A stretch of DNA of 64,000 bases. It comes from Loxodes magnus. Taxonomy: Eukaryota > Ciliophora > Karyorelictea > Loxodida > Loxodidae. Numbering within the stretch: the first letter of the stretch is position 1; every line of letters begins with the position of its first letter. A program made the translations under genes and the position numbers. The notes beneath the pieces are model-generated. The model did not search any database. It was not told the DNA's origin and saw only the letters and a list, made by a program, of their open reading frames with translations. The DNA is taken from positions 61,894-125,893 of the forward strand of contig CAMPDV010001234.1 in NCBI GenBank assembly GCA_946699065.1, given 5' to 3'. Below are positions 1 to 12,092 of the stretch, one piece after another.

Positions 1-110
1 CAAGTACTCACTTAGACTTATCTTAAACCGTGATGATCCTATAAAAGGAGAAATCACGCTAATCTATTATTATTATCATATTATAAAAATCTTACATTCC
101 ATACACTTCT
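1..110 (+). pseudogene. 3' fragment of a D-family gene
   Basis: Read in frame from the left edge, this gives a tail containing Asp-Pro-Ile-Lys-Gly-Glu-Ile-Thr followed by Ile-Tyr-Tyr. It matches the C-terminal end of the D-family reading frame at 24029-24838 (Asp-Pro-Ile-Lys-Arg-Glu-Ile-Thr). The body of the gene lies outside the window, so intactness is unknown. The function of family D is not recognised. The following 700 bases (111-812) are AT-rich and hold nothing I can name. Confidence 0.4.
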
Positions 111-812
111 TAGATTCATTTTATTGCTATCTTAAGATTCTTCAATATTTCTTTTAAATAAAATTTTCCTTATTTTGCTTTTAGAAATGGCTTTTTGTGT
201 ATGATTTGTAATTTTAATAACTTTGATTAATTCACTTTTATAATTTTTTATATTGTTCTAGTATTTAATTTGGTTTAATCATTGAGCTGTAATATATCTT
301 TCATAGTTTGTTAGCGTTTCTTTGAAGTTTTAGAAGATTTCTTCTAGCTCTTAAATATATTTTTTAAATTAATAATTTCTATCTTTTATTTCACAAACAA
401 TAATGTTAATTTTCAATGATAAATTTTTCTACAATCTTTTAAAAGGCTAATTTGCTAGCAGGAAATTTTCTCTATATCTAAAGACTAGACAATTTTCTGT
501 TTTGTATTTAATTTTTAATTTTTCATCAATTTCTTCTTTATTAAATGAAAAGCTCTAATTGAATTAGTAAAATATCATAAAAGGATTAACATTTGTCAAT
601 TTTCATCTTAAAAAATAAACAAAAAATTAAAATCATAACATGAAAAAGCTTGGTTTTTTTTAATATAAGTTTAAAAAAATTCTCGGTAAAAAATTCTGAA
701 AATTAAATTTAAAAATGTAACAAAATATTTTTTGGTTTATTTTCTAAAATTAGCATTTATTTTATAGAATAAAAATTAAATATATTTTAAAATTATAAAA
801 ATTTATATAAAA

Positions 813-2735
813 ATGGGAAATTCTTGATCAGATTGTTGCGGAAAAAGAAATCATGAGAAAAATAAAGTTGGTGATTCTCAAGAAAGTGATGATAGAAATA
901 ATTAAAATACAAAAAATGATGATTAAAAGGAAAAAGAAATTGAAGTTAGTAATATTTAAAAAGCAAGAGATAAAAATTAAAAGGAAAAAGAAATTGAAGT
1001 TAGTAATATTTAAAAAGCAAGCGATAAAAATTAAAAGGAAAAAGAAATTGAAGTTAGTAATATTTAAAAAGCAAGCGATAAAAATTAAAAGGAAAAAGAA
1101 ATTGAAGTTAGTAATATTTAAAAAACAAGCGATAAAAATTAAAAGGAAAAAGAAATTGAAGTTAATAATATTTAAAAAACAAGCGATAAAAATTAAAAGG
1201 AAAAAGAAATTGAAGTTAGTAATATTTAAAAAACAAGCGATAAAAATTAAAAGGAAAAAGAAATTGAAGTTAGTAATATTTAAAAAGCAAGCGATAAAAA
1301 TTAAAAGGAAAAAGAAATTGAAGTTAGTAATATTTAAAAAGCAAGCGATAAAAATTAAAAGGAAAAAGAAATTGAAGTTAGTAATATTTAAAAAACAAGC
1401 GATAAAAATTAAAAGGAAAAAGAAATTGAAGTTAGTAATATTTAAAAAACAAGCGATAAAAATTAAAAGGAAAAAGAAATTGAAGTTAATAATATTTAAA
1501 AAACAAGCGATAAAAATTAAAAGGAAAAAGAAATTGAAGTTAATAATATTTAAAAAACAAGCGATAAAAATTAAAAGGAAAAAGAAATTGAAGTTAATAA
1601 TATTTAAAAAGCAAAAAATGATAATTAAAAGGAAAAAGAAATTGAAGTTAGTAATATTTAAAAAACAACTAATAGTATTTAAAACAACCAAGTAAGTTAG
1701 TTCATGCCAAGTCAAATTTAGAAAAATAAAGGATCTTAGTAAAAAATTGGATTTAATAACCTGGGAAATACCTGTTGGATGAATTCTGGATTGTAATGTC
1801 TATTACATACCTATCCTCTAGTCGAACACTTTCTTTCTGGTGAATGATAATAAAATCTTAATACAACCAATAAATTTGGAACTGGAGGTGTTATGACTAG
1901 AGAGTTCGCTAATATTGTTAACTAAACATCGAACAAAACTTAAGGAGCTTTTAGTCCTTCAACTTTTAGATCAAAGTTAATATAATTTGCTCCTTAGTTT
2001 ACTTTAGGAAATCAACATGATTCTCAATAGTTTATCAACTTCTTACTTGATGCTGTACACGAAGATTTGAATGAAATAATAGAAAAACCTTATATTAAAG
2101 GAATACCTAGTAATGATAGACCAGATAAAATAGTTTCGTAAGAATGTTGGGATAAACATTCAAGAAGAAATAAATCTTTCATAGTAGATTTAATGCATGG
2201 ATAATTAAAATAAACTTTAAAATGTGATTAATGTAAGTAAACATAAGTAACTTTCGATCCTTTTTAAATGTTCTGTGTAGAAATTCCTAAGTAGCAGCAA
2301 GTAAATTTATATGATTGTTTCAGACTTTTATAGAGAGAAGAACATTTAGAAGGAATGAACCAATTTTATTGTGAAAAATGCAAAAATCACGTAAATGGGA
2401 CGAAAAATATTAATTTATATAAGGCTCCTGAAATATTCATTGTTTATTTAAAGAGATTCATTCAAAATGGTTACGATATTTAAAAAAATGATACGAGTGT
2501 TAATTATCCATTAGAATTGAATTTGTAAGCATTTTTACCAGAATAGTACTAAGAATCAACAGTTTATGATTTATATGCAGTGGATATTCATTCTGGAACA
2601 GTAAGAGGAGGTCATTACTGAGCTTATGCGAAAGTAGACGGAGAATGGTATGAGTTTAATGATTCACGAGTAGGAAATTGCAGCAATCCTCAAACTTCAA
2701 AAGCTTATGTGCTTTTCTATCAAAAACGAAATTGA
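813..2735 (+). CDS. USP-1: ubiquitin-specific protease with lipidation-type N-terminus and repeat linker
   Basis: A cysteine protease of the USP/UBP family (C19), which removes ubiquitin from proteins. The frame is 640 codons, open from ATG 813 to TGA 2733. The start is Met-Gly-Asn-Ser, then Asp-Cys-Cys-Gly: Gly2 plus nearby cysteines is the pattern of N-myristoylation and palmitoylation, so membrane attachment is inferred. Residues about 38-290 are an 18-residue repeat array. The Cys box (Gly-Asn-Thr-Cys-Trp-Met-Asn-Ser-Gly-Leu-Gln) has its catalytic Cys at codon 321. Two Cys-x2-Cys pairs form the USP finger, and the His box reads Gly-Gly-His-Tyr near the C-terminus. There are three internal TGA codons: codon 5, one where paralogues have Trp (after Phe-Leu-Ser), and one after Gly-Gly-His-Tyr where paralogues have Tyr. 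The catalytic domain and 3' flank are close to those of USP-6. Confidence 0.88.
921..1676 (+). repeat. 54-bp in-frame minisatellite, 14 units (USP-1)
   Basis: The unit recurs every 54 bases (for example the same G at 936, 990, then to 1638, i.e. 13 intervals), so it adds exactly 18 codons per unit to USP-1. Each unit encodes a charged stretch with Lys-Glu-Lys-Glu-Ile-Glu-Val and Lys-Ala-Ser-Asp-Lys-Asn. Units differ only by a few G/A changes, which indicates recent expansion or gene conversion. The array is also open in other frames on both strands; those readings are by-products. Confidence 0.95.
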
Positions 2736-4541
2736 CTTTAGAATTAAACTTTTTAATTTCATAAAATATTAACTTAAATAATAAATTTAAGCAATTTAAT
2801 TTTTGCAATAAAAAATAGCTAATAACATAGATTATTAGAACGTAATTAAAGTTTTAGAATTATTAGAAACATAATTGCATAAATATAGTGAAATTTAATT
2901 TTCAATTAATGTTAAAAATAAAGTTTTTTATGTTCTTTTAATCATTTAAACATGTTTCTTTTCTTAAATTCTTTTTTGTGGTATTTGAGAAAATTTAACT
3001 TAAATTTTTTCTTTCCGATAAAGAAATTCATGATCTTTTTTTCAAATTTTGCATTTATAGTCTCCTTTCCAAAACTTTCTTATGCAAGATTTTAGTCAGT
3101 TTATCTATTTTAGATGGTTGTGTTATAGAAAAATTGTAATTAGTATAATTCTAATAATATATAATTAGTTTCTTCTAATACTTTTCTAAAAATAATTAAT
3201 ATCTAAAATAAAGATTTTTAAAGATGTGTTCAAGGTATGTAAAACCTTAGTCACATAAAAAATTGATTTCTATGATGAAAGTGGTTTTAATTGAATTTAT
3301 ATAATAAGTTATAGGATTAATTTCCCAGCTAAAAAATGGAAATAATTTCCTAAATAAGGTTATTACTCAATATAGTATAAGCTATTTAAGAAATCACATT
3401 TTAATTAGTTTATAATTGAACTATTATTCTTTTTGATGTAGACTTAACTGTGCTTCTTTGGAAACATTCTTATAAAATTTTATTTCTAATTTTAAAAGTG
3501 AAACGTTTGCTTTGCTCTTGGATAGTATAAAATTTATAAATATCGAGTTGGTTATAGCTAGAAAATTTATCTTGAAGACCTTTGATAATTTAAATCGTAT
3601 TAAGTACATTTAGCAATAAAAAAACAACTCCAGAGTTTGAATTTTCTTATCTTTATTAATCTAAATAAAATAGAAAGCGCATAAACTAGCAAATCATCAT
3701 AAAAAAGTAAATAGATTTGCTTATTTTATTTAATAAATTATCTTATCTATCTTGTTGAATTAGAATAGCATTATGAAATACTAAATAAAAATATAATGCT
3801 AAGTCATTTAATTCTTAAAATGATTTAGATGTCTTTAGTGATATAAACTAAAATTGACTTAAACGTTTGGAAAAATAAAAATTAACTAATAGAAAATGCT
3901 ATAATAATCTATATTTTATAAAGTAATTTTTCCAAAAAAATTATACAATAATATTTAAAGTGAATTTTATATTTAATTTACAAGAGAAAATAAATTTATG
4001 TTGGCAAATATAATTATTATACAGATCTTTTTTAACTTAAAGAATTCTTAAGAAAAATTAATAAAATGAATAGAAAAAGTAAAAATATAATTTTTTGATT
4101 TTTTAGCATGAGAACTAAAAATAATTAAGTAGAAAATCAAAATTATAAATAAGAAAAGTTTTAAAAATAAAAAAAATAAATTTATTTAATAAAATAAATT
4201 TATAAATTAAATATTAGCTTAATTTCCAACCTTAAAATATACGTTTCAATCTAAAATGTTTAAATATAATATTTTTAAGAAAAATACTTATCATTAAAAA
4301 ATGAAAGTAACTAGTTTTAATTTATAGTTTTTAAACTTAAATATTATTCATTAGTTTCAAAATTTCTAAGACTAAGATAATATTTATAATAAAAAAAACT
4401 AGTATTTTAATATTTTTATTCAAATATAAATAATTAAAGATTTATAAATTTTGCTATTTATTTATCTATTTTTATAATTTAAACTAGACGAAATTAATAA
4501 AATAATAAATCTTTTAAAATAAAATTATGGAATAAAATAAA
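2736..4541. other. AT-rich gap, no supported gene
   Basis: The first 150 bases are the USP-1 3' flank, which is also present behind USP-6 (52634 onward). The rest is very AT-rich with short readings in all frames and no motif I recognise. Confidence 0.5.
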
Positions 4542-5753
4542 ATGACTCCTAGGAAACAATTTATCTCTCTTAGCAAATATCTTAAAAAATAAAGAATGAA
4601 AATACATTCAGATCAAATAAAAATTTTAGCAATAAGAATATCATTAGTTTTAAGAGTAGTTTATCATAATCAGTGCCATTAAGAATATCAAATCTACAGT
4701 AACAACTAAAACAACAGAGAAAAAGATTAAAATAGGAAAGATACTAGAGAAATAGGCGAAGAACTAAAACTTTAATTTTCATCTACAGAAGTGACAATAA
4801 AAAGATACCGTTGTAAAAGAAATATAAAACGAATCAATTTTATAAGCAGTTTACTTAGGTCCTCAAATGCTTTAACTTTAGTTTTCTCAGTTCAGTACTA
4901 AATAATAGAACCTTTAGAAAAAAATCACTATAATAAGAAATTATTTAAAGAATTCGAGGATAACAAGGAAATATAACTATGGATATTGGGACAAAATATC
5001 ATTAATAAAGCATAAAAAGAAAAACGTTATTATATAGGTTAAAAGCAGCACCATTATAAAAGATACTGAGGAAAAAATTAAATTGAAGAAAATAATAAAA
5101 AAAACATTATTAAAAGACATTTTAAATTAACCTACTTAATCAGATTTAATATACTGAAATTTTTATAATAATAAACTATCAATTTTAAAAATAAATTTTA
5201 GATAAAATAAATCTTAGATATAAAGTCCAAAATATAAGTAAGTATGATTACAATGAAATACTAATCCGTATTTTATTTCAAGAGAAGAATCTTTCAGGAT
5301 TACTAGATTAGAAACCAATTTTTGAAGCCATTAACTCCTTTTAACTTTTTTTAATTTTAATGGTAAAAAGGATTAAAATCAATTCTACTAATTTTTATTA
5401 GACTCGTAAAAAGTAAAAAAAAGTTGGTCCTTTAATACGTTAATGTCGCAACTTTTTTATTCAATGATAAATTGCATTTTAAATATCTATTGAATTTTAA
5501 AAAATATTAGAAATTAATAGCAAAAAATAAAACATATTAACAATTTTAAAATTTAGAGTAAGAATAAGAAAAAAATGAGCAATATGTAAAACAGGACCGA
5601 TTAATAAGATGGAAATTAACTGTTTTATTAAATATAATAAAATGGATGTTGGCTGCAGCCAGGAGAGCTAGCAAGTATTCTGATGCAGTGTATACTGCAT
5701 TGCGAGCAATCTCGCACTAGAAGCCATCTTGGGGAAGGGTGGACAAACTATGA
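4542..5753 (+). CDS. E-family hypothetical protein
   Basis: The frame is 403 codons from ATG 4542 to TGA 5751 with a single internal TGA (5067). The family is not recognised; the protein is Lys/Asn/Gln-rich and probably partly helical. Two paralogues lie in the window (27190-27960, + strand, and 44820-45480, - strand). All three keep an in-frame TGA at the same place in a Lys/Arg-rich segment before an Asn-Gln-Ile-like stretch, which argues that this TGA is read as an amino acid. The last 35 codons run into a family A repeat (from 5641), so the true C-terminus may have been replaced by the insertion. The start codon is unproven. Confidence 0.45.
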
Positions 5754-6048
5754 AGAGACAAACCTAACTTGCCCGGGGGCCTCTCTATTAGTATGAACGT
5801 TTGACTGACGCAACTACTATTGATTTAATATTTCTTAATTGGATTTTATTCAAAAAGACTGAATCATTTGACTCAAAATTCGAGAATAATTTTTAATAAG
5901 TAGATTCTCCATTTTGGAGAAACCGACGTGACTCATTGAACTAATAGAATGGCAACAAGAAGTATGAGAGCACTTTTTTAATATTAATATTAATTCTGGA
6001 AGAGTTACACACCAACGAGATGCTAAGCACTATATAATAATATTTATT
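5641..6048 (+). mobile_element. Family A repeat, copy 1
   Basis: A dispersed element of about 400 bp, more GC-rich than its surroundings. It begins near Gly-Cys-rich text (ttggctgcagccaggagagc) and ends with the shared palindromic end motif (agagttacacaccaacgaga to the GC-poor tail at about 6045). Other copies: 25797-26205 (-), 37073-37455 (-), 38268-38660 (+), 45830-46145 (-, decayed), 48568-48960 (+), 57465-57800 (+, internally deleted). No protein of its own is convincing. Confidence 0.75.
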
Positions 6049-6249
6049 TATCTATATGAAATTATAAAAATATTAATTGATAATAATAATAGTTTAAAAA
6101 TTTTATAGAATAAAAGATGCTAGGTATTCTTACAGCTTATATTTATTTTTTAATTTATTTTATTCTTTACAAATTTAGATTAAAAACTTGAAATTGATCT
6201 TTAAATTATTTTATGTTTGTCAGCATTTTACTTCTTAATCAATTTAAAT

Positions 6250-6535
6250 GTTTCTTTATTTTTAATTAATTAGTTATTAAAATTGTTTTATGGGTACAGA
6301 TAAGCTTTCGCTGTATTGTATTGATATAACGACTTCTTTTCAGATATAATAGTGATTCTCTGCTGATTATTTTCTGTAAACGGAGATCATCGTGTGTTTT
6401 AAATGCAAATTCCATGGTCATAGGCTTCAATTCTCTATCAAAAACGGATATTTTCCAGTTGGTCCTTAAATATCTTAAATCCAACTAGGGACTTCTTTTA
6501 AGGGAGATATAATCAGATAAATAAAAGTCTTACTC
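6250..6535 (-). other. GC-richer patch with a possible - strand coding remnant
   Basis: On the - strand one frame is open through the whole patch and reads as a mixed, protein-like sequence (for example Arg-Thr-Asn-Trp-Lys-Ile-Ser-Val-Phe-Asp). Base composition differs from the surroundings, as in other small inserted elements here. No start codon in frame and no known family. Confidence 0.3.
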
Positions 6536-6620
6536 GTCATTTTTTAATAGTTAAACGTTAGTTTTATTTTTAATTAAAAAAATAATAAACTAGTTAATAG
6601 CTTCTGTTAAATAAAAAATA

Positions 6621-7343
6621 ATGCTTCTAATAGAAGGTAAGAAAAATTGTAACTATAGAAGAAGAAATTTCATAGATTTAAGAAATTATTTAAACAAAAA
6701 AAATCTTAATTAAGTTAAGTTTTACTATCCTATAATACTTGTATTTTTTATAAATCAGCTTTTGAACGAAGAATAGCTTGTTTAAATAATTGCTAAATTT
6801 TTAAGAAGAAATTAAAAGATTTAAAGAGGACTCTAAGAATTTTATGTAAAACTTCAAAAATAAAAGAAATTTACTCTAAATTTTTCTCATATAGGAGAAA
6901 TAAAAGTTTTCTGGAGTTAATATCCCAAAAGATAAGCTTATCCTAAAATCAGAAAATAATGGAATAAAATAAAAAATATAACAAGTGTAGTAAAAATAAT
7001 AAGGTTAATAATCTTAAGTTATATCTAAGACTTAAGAAATTTATGCAGAGAAAGACGAAGAAAATAAGTGAAAAATTATAAAAAAGAAATAGTTCTATTA
7101 ATCTGATCACAAAAGCTTCATCGTAGAAAACGTCAAAAAATTCTATAAATCAAAAGATAAAATAGCATAGCATAATTTATTAATGCGAAGTTGCCTTTGT
7201 TTGGCTTATCGCGTATTACTTTACAAAATTCTCAAGAATCATTTTTAAGCTCATTGAAATGTCATTTTATTCTCCAGGTTCATTTTATTTAATAGCATAT
7301 TTATGGATGTTAATCTGGCCTTTCTTTACTGTTGGCATCTTGA
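6621..7343 (+). CDS. Hypothetical reading frame, basic
   Basis: Open for 240 codons from ATG 6621 to TGA 7341 with one internal TGA (7104). The sequence is Lys/Arg/Asn-rich in its first 160 codons and then becomes low-complexity, where it overlaps a family C remnant on the other strand. No domain is recognised. Length alone is weak evidence in a genome with one partial stop codon, so this is tentative. Confidence 0.25.
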
Positions 7344-7960
7344 TCCAATCTCAGTCCTTTACAAACATTTGCTTATTTTTTTTGAATATCTACTATTTAT
7401 TAAACTAACTAGTCTCAACCTTTCATTTTTTTCTGAATAGGCTAACTTTAGATGTACAATTAATCTTTGATTAATTTTATAAGATATTTTTATTTCCACA
7501 ACTTAGAAATTTTTATATCTCTAAAGTTTTATTTTGTGTGTCTTAGCCTACTACAGAATCATCATATAATTGGTCTTCTTTTTATTTACTTAACTAAATA
7601 TTTAATTTTCTCATGTTTGAATAATATTTATATTTGATTACTCAATCTCAATTGAATCAAGCATTGCTTTACTCGTAACTTGTTCGTATTTTATTTATTG
7701 AAATTTAAAATATTTTTTCTTAAACTCTTTGAGCTTCTTAATTAAATAGAAATGTTGGAGCTTATAAGCTCAATTTTGTATTAAATATTTTATTATAATT
7801 TTAAACTAGTTAATTTTTAAATCTAGATCGTTTATTTGCAAAGTTAATTGTTGTATTGCATCCTTTAGTTTTTTGTTTTTTGATTATAGTGGATAAATCT
7901 CGATCATGTTATCTTTTTGTTAGTTAGAGGATTTATTTTAGGGAATTTGTTTTTTAGATG
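7230..7960 (-). mobile_element. Family C gag-like remnant
   Basis: Around 7555 the - strand repeats the family C zinc-knuckle region seen at 35300, 46760 and 55535: here Phe-Cys, a four-residue gap, His. The first Cys codon has become TGA and the last Cys is lost, so it is a decayed copy. Confidence 0.4.
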
Positions 7961-8775
7961 CCATTTATATAATTTAATATTAATACAAAAAGAATAAAAA
8001 GTAAAAAGATAAAGGGATAACTGAGAAAATGTAAGAAAGTACTGAAAAATTAATTTAAATGCTAAATATAAGTCTACAAAACAAAATGATTCTATTAAAG
8101 ATAAAAAGAAAAATAATAAAGATAGTTTAGTCAATGTTTTAAATCAAAAATTAAAATAGATAAGGCCTTTAATTTTTTAGTGCTTCCAGGAAAAGAAAGA
8201 TAGATGGTAAGGCTAAAAATTTTGTATTAAAAATGCTGCATTATTTTTATTTTTAATAAGGTATTTTTAAAAAAGCGAAATTCTTATATATAAAAAAACT
8301 AAGGCTTAATACATCTTAAATTTAACAGATTTATCTAAAAAAATTAAAATTTCTTTTTATGTCTGAAAATATAAGAAAAGTTTAAAAAAATTAGAATATA
8401 TGCAAAAATGGATTAAAAAAAAGAAAAATTTAAATAGTTTATTTTACTTATTTAAATTTGGTATGATGAAAGCATTTATAAAATAATAGGGATAAATTAA
8501 TTTAATGATTTGAGGTCCTTCAGCCTCTTTCTCATTTCAATCAGAAAATTTTCTGTGGCTAAAAATGTTTATAATGACTTCGTAAATCTGATTTCATGCT
8601 TCATCTTTGCCGACTCATTCTTTTTTATTCTTATATCTTTCTTGATAATTAAAATTATAGTAAATTTGCTAAATTCTATAAATATGCCTCGCTTATTGAA
8701 ATAAAGTTTTAAGATTAAGTTTAAAATTTAAAAAATAGCATGTTTTATCTTTATAATATTTTTAAAGGTTATATT
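7961..8775. other. No supported gene
   Basis: AT-rich sequence. Short readings exist on both strands but none shows a motif, a paralogue or a supported start. Confidence 0.4.
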
Positions 8776-9128
8776 ATTAATTATTATATTATTTCTTCTT
8801 AATAATTGAAAAAATGGTGGGAGCTGAGAATGACCTTCGTGACAACACTTTCTGGTTTTATGGCTAGGAACAAGTTCCTTTCCTGTTGCTGAGAAAGTCC
8901 CTGGTCAGAGACATTTTCTGAAGGGAACACTGTCTTTGAGATTATCCGCTCTTGGTAGGGGCTTGAAGCCTGGCTGCTCATAGCGATGGAGGTCCCTAGC
9001 AGCTGTGCCTATAGCACAACAGGATATCCCCGTTATTCCATAAAAAGAGAGTGTCGGGTCGTGCAATCGGAAAGGAGTTTCCGGTCCAAAAACTTTTTTA
9101 GTTGAAATTAATTATTATATTATTTCTT
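8776..9128 (+). mobile_element. SINE-like retroposon, copy 1, with 22-bp target-site duplication
   Basis: An insert of 309 bp (8798-9106) sits between two identical 22-base direct repeats (8776-8797 and 9107-9128), the mark of target-primed retroposition. The insert is far more GC-rich than its flanks and has no reading frame that matches the second copy (36694-36984). It forms several hairpins conserved by compensating changes (see findings): 8866-8879, 8906-8920, 9004-9018, 9066-9085. It ends in an A/T-rich tail. I could not find convincing RNA polymerase III A and B boxes, so the parent RNA is unknown. Confidence 0.85.
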
Positions 9129-9351
9129 ATCAATTTTTCGGAAAATCTTGCATTACGTGCAAATTATTTTTTCTACGATATTAGCATATATTTTCTTGAT
9201 TCAGCTTGTAATTTTAAAAGAAACTTTCTCTAATTTCATTTTAGCTACTATATTTTAAATTTGATTTTAAGAAGATAATTAAAATAAATATAGTATCTCA
9301 TCGAAAAACTTTGAGTCCTAATTCTAAGTTTAATTTATTTATAATATAAAA

Positions 9352-10195
9352 TGGTTTCCAAGAAATAACAGAACTTTGAACAAAACACTTAAACAGGAAA
9401 ATTCTAAAAAATAAAAAAGCGAAATAATTACAATAAGTGAAAGTGAGAAATATGATTGATATGACGAACATTAACCACTTGGAATTCCAGAATTATAAAA
9501 ACTTCCAACACAAACTAAAATAGAAATATTATCTATATCATTAAAAGAGTTATGTTCAAAAATAGATACCTCACTGATAAAGGAAAAAATTTAGAAAAAT
9601 TAATAACTTCTTTGCTTGAGAAAAATATTAATCATCACAAGAAATAGAAAAAAACGGAAACAAAGAATTCTTTAAATTTAACAATAAATTCAGGTAACGC
9701 CATTTTCGTTCTAACAGAATTAATCAGATCCTATGGAAATAGAAAACGAAGCTTCAAATTAAAATAAACAGTAAACATTTATTTAAAATAACTAGTAAAT
9801 TTAAATTAAATAAGTGTTACAGAAATAATAGCTTAAAAGAAGAATAAAATGTTACGTGTGCAATAAATAACAGTAATGAAAATACTGTTACTAACTTAAC
9901 GAAATTTAAAGAAAGAATAAATAAGATATTTTTAAAAAACTATTTAGGATATATCCAACATAAAGCGGAAAAATTTATAGAACAAATTCTTAAATTCAAA
10001 TCTTAATCCTTGGAGAAATAATTAGGAACGCTACATGCAAGATGAAAATTATTCAGAATATTAAAGGATGGTACACTAATGAAGTGCTACACCGCCTAAC
10101 GAATCTTAGTAGGAATTCATGACAAACTAATGGAGAAAAGTTGATAGAATAGGTCAAATGGATGACTGACTACTAAGGCTTTAATAAAGCTTTTT
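9352..10195 (+). mobile_element. Gag-like element G8, copy a
   Basis: Starts with Met-Val-Ser-Lys-Lys-Gln-Gln and contains a Pro/Met-Glu-Ile-Glu-type stretch, then Lys-Cys-Tyr-Val-Cys and a Lys-Tyr-Cys pair that form a degenerate CCHC zinc knuckle (about 9850-9890; His is Gln here). Other copies: 35880-37025 (-, with knuckle His) and 60976-61440 (-, 5'-truncated). Frame breaks exist near the N-terminus and before the C-terminal region, so this copy is probably dead. It supplies the empty site for SINE copy 2: at about 9384-9400 the target is uninterrupted. Confidence 0.65.
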
Positions 10196-10249
10196 AAATT
10201 TAAATTTAACTTTTACTATGATTCGAGCTAATTGATTTTTATATAATAT

Positions 10250-11950
10250 AGTATAAAAGGACTTGAAGATTTCTTTTTCTTGACTTGAAAGTTTTTAATA
10301 GTTTTTTTTTCTTGTCTCCCTAAAGATTTTTATCAATGCTTCTTGTTGGTATATTTCGATCTATCTTATTTAACTCAAACTAAAACTCTTCTTAATACAA
10401 AATAGGTCTCTTTTATTTTTTCTAGAAATTGAAATTTCGAATATTGAGTATTGATTCTAAAATAGCTATTAATTTAATTAGTTTAACTAATACGACTTGT
10501 CTTAATTATTAAATACAAAAATTATCTAACAAATCATAAGTAACAATATTTTATAAATCTAAAAATATGAAGGATAATCTATATAAGATATAATAGGAAA
10601 GCTTAGTTATAGGAAAGGCGATTTAAAATTTAAATTTTAGCGAAAATATAAATAAGTGCTTTTGGATTAGTATTTAAGAAATTATCTAGTAGATAACAGG
10701 GTAAATTTAGTTATTTTAAGTACTAAATTTTACGTATAAAAGGAAAATTGGCAGCAATAATTTTAATCTCGTTGCTTGGACGGTTTATTAAAGGTTTAAA
10801 AATGGGCTAAGATTATGAATTGTTTCTCTATAGCTTTTGAATGAACTTCAAACATTTGCAAGTTTATTTAATTTTACAAAATCTGAGTCCTTTGCAAAAT
10901 ACTTTTAATTTTAATTGGAAAACGCTTAATATCAATCTTGTTACCAAGTAATATCAAAAACGAATACATATATCATTTTAGTAGAAATATAGAAATAATA
11001 ATTTTAAAATAAATTGACGTCATCATTATTAGGTTTGGCACATTTTAGAATTTGATGAAGTCTTTATTTGTCAATAGGTTTAAATCGTATTTCTCTGCTT
11101 TTTATTGGTCATAAATTATTTACTTTTTTATCCTCTTGCCAACGATTATAAATTACCCTACTGTTATTTCTCAAACTTTCTATGTGCAACCTTAATTTTA
11201 AGCTTTTTGATATGGCTAAAAATTTTTTTTTTAACATCCTCCACTCAGCTAGGATTAAATCTTGCTCTTTATGCTTCTTAAGTTTATTTATGCTTAAATC
11301 TCAAGCACTAATTTACCTTATATCCATATTTTTTGCAATATCAACATCTATTTTTTCTTTTTACCAGGAGAATCTTAAGGAAAAATTCTATTCTTCTTTT
11401 GACTCTGAATCATTTCATTAGTTGAGATTGATACGAACTAGTTAACTTATTCTCTGCTCAAATTTCACATCTCTCAGAAAATAGCCTATAAGTTAAATTC
11501 TTGCTTAGGGTTATATTCTTTTATCAAGTTATTAATAGTTATCATAAGAAATTAAGTTATTTATTTGAGATCTTAACTTACTATGCTAACTTCTAATTAA
11601 TCCAGTTTTAGCAAATATAAATCGTTAGAAAATCTTCCTATTTGATAGATTTCTTAGTGAGAGATATTTATTTATTTAGAGCCATAATTTTTTTATATGA
11701 ATCAATTATTCCAAAATCTTTTAATAAAGAGATCAAACTTATTAACAGCTTCATATCCACTTTCTCTTTATTATTTATGAAAGTGAACTATAGCATTACT
11801 TTTTTATAAATCAGAAATAAAAATCTTCCAAAAATTTTCGTTTATGAATTTTCTACTGAGATTGAATAAACTATGATTCTAATCATGCTGATCATTAGTT
11901 TGGGAAAAAAATATCCATAATTTTATAAAATAGTTAGATCCACCAAGAAA
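10250..11950 (-). mobile_element. LINE (non-LTR retrotransposon) polymerase remnant, RT N-terminal part
   Basis: Long - strand readings with Trp-like TGA codons cover this region. One frame (about 11430 to 11000) is rich in Leu/Lys/Arg with Trp at plausible spacing. Further on, at about 10800, a second frame reads Pro-Ile-Phe-Lys-x5-Arg-Pro-Ser-Asn followed by Ile-Ala-Ala and Lys-Ile. This resembles the first RT block of LINE polymerases (Pro-x-Phe-Lys ... Pro-Ser-Asn-Tyr-Arg-Pro-Ile). The frame shift between the two parts shows decay. It complements the C-terminal LINE piece at 22118-23800. No catalytic YADD box was found. Confidence 0.45.
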
Positions 11951-12092
11951 GCTTAAATTAAATTAACTAACAGTCAAAAGTACAGAAAAAAATGAGATAT
12001 TTTATTTTTTTTATACTTGAAATGAAAACTAAAGAAAGCATTTAGTGAAAAATTTCCAGAAAATTAAAGTCCAAATCGGCAATAATAATAAA

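Noticed and set aside
828..1715. Long readings of nearly 300 residues on both strands across the 54-bp array under the standard code
   Set aside because: They are made only of the repeat in other frames. The frame used by USP-1 joins the array to a complete USP domain and matches paralogues, so the others are by-products.
8798..9106. tRNA-derived SINE, 7SL or RNase P RNA
   Set aside because: No convincing A and B boxes, SRP domain or RNase P core could be matched by eye; the class of the parent RNA is left open.
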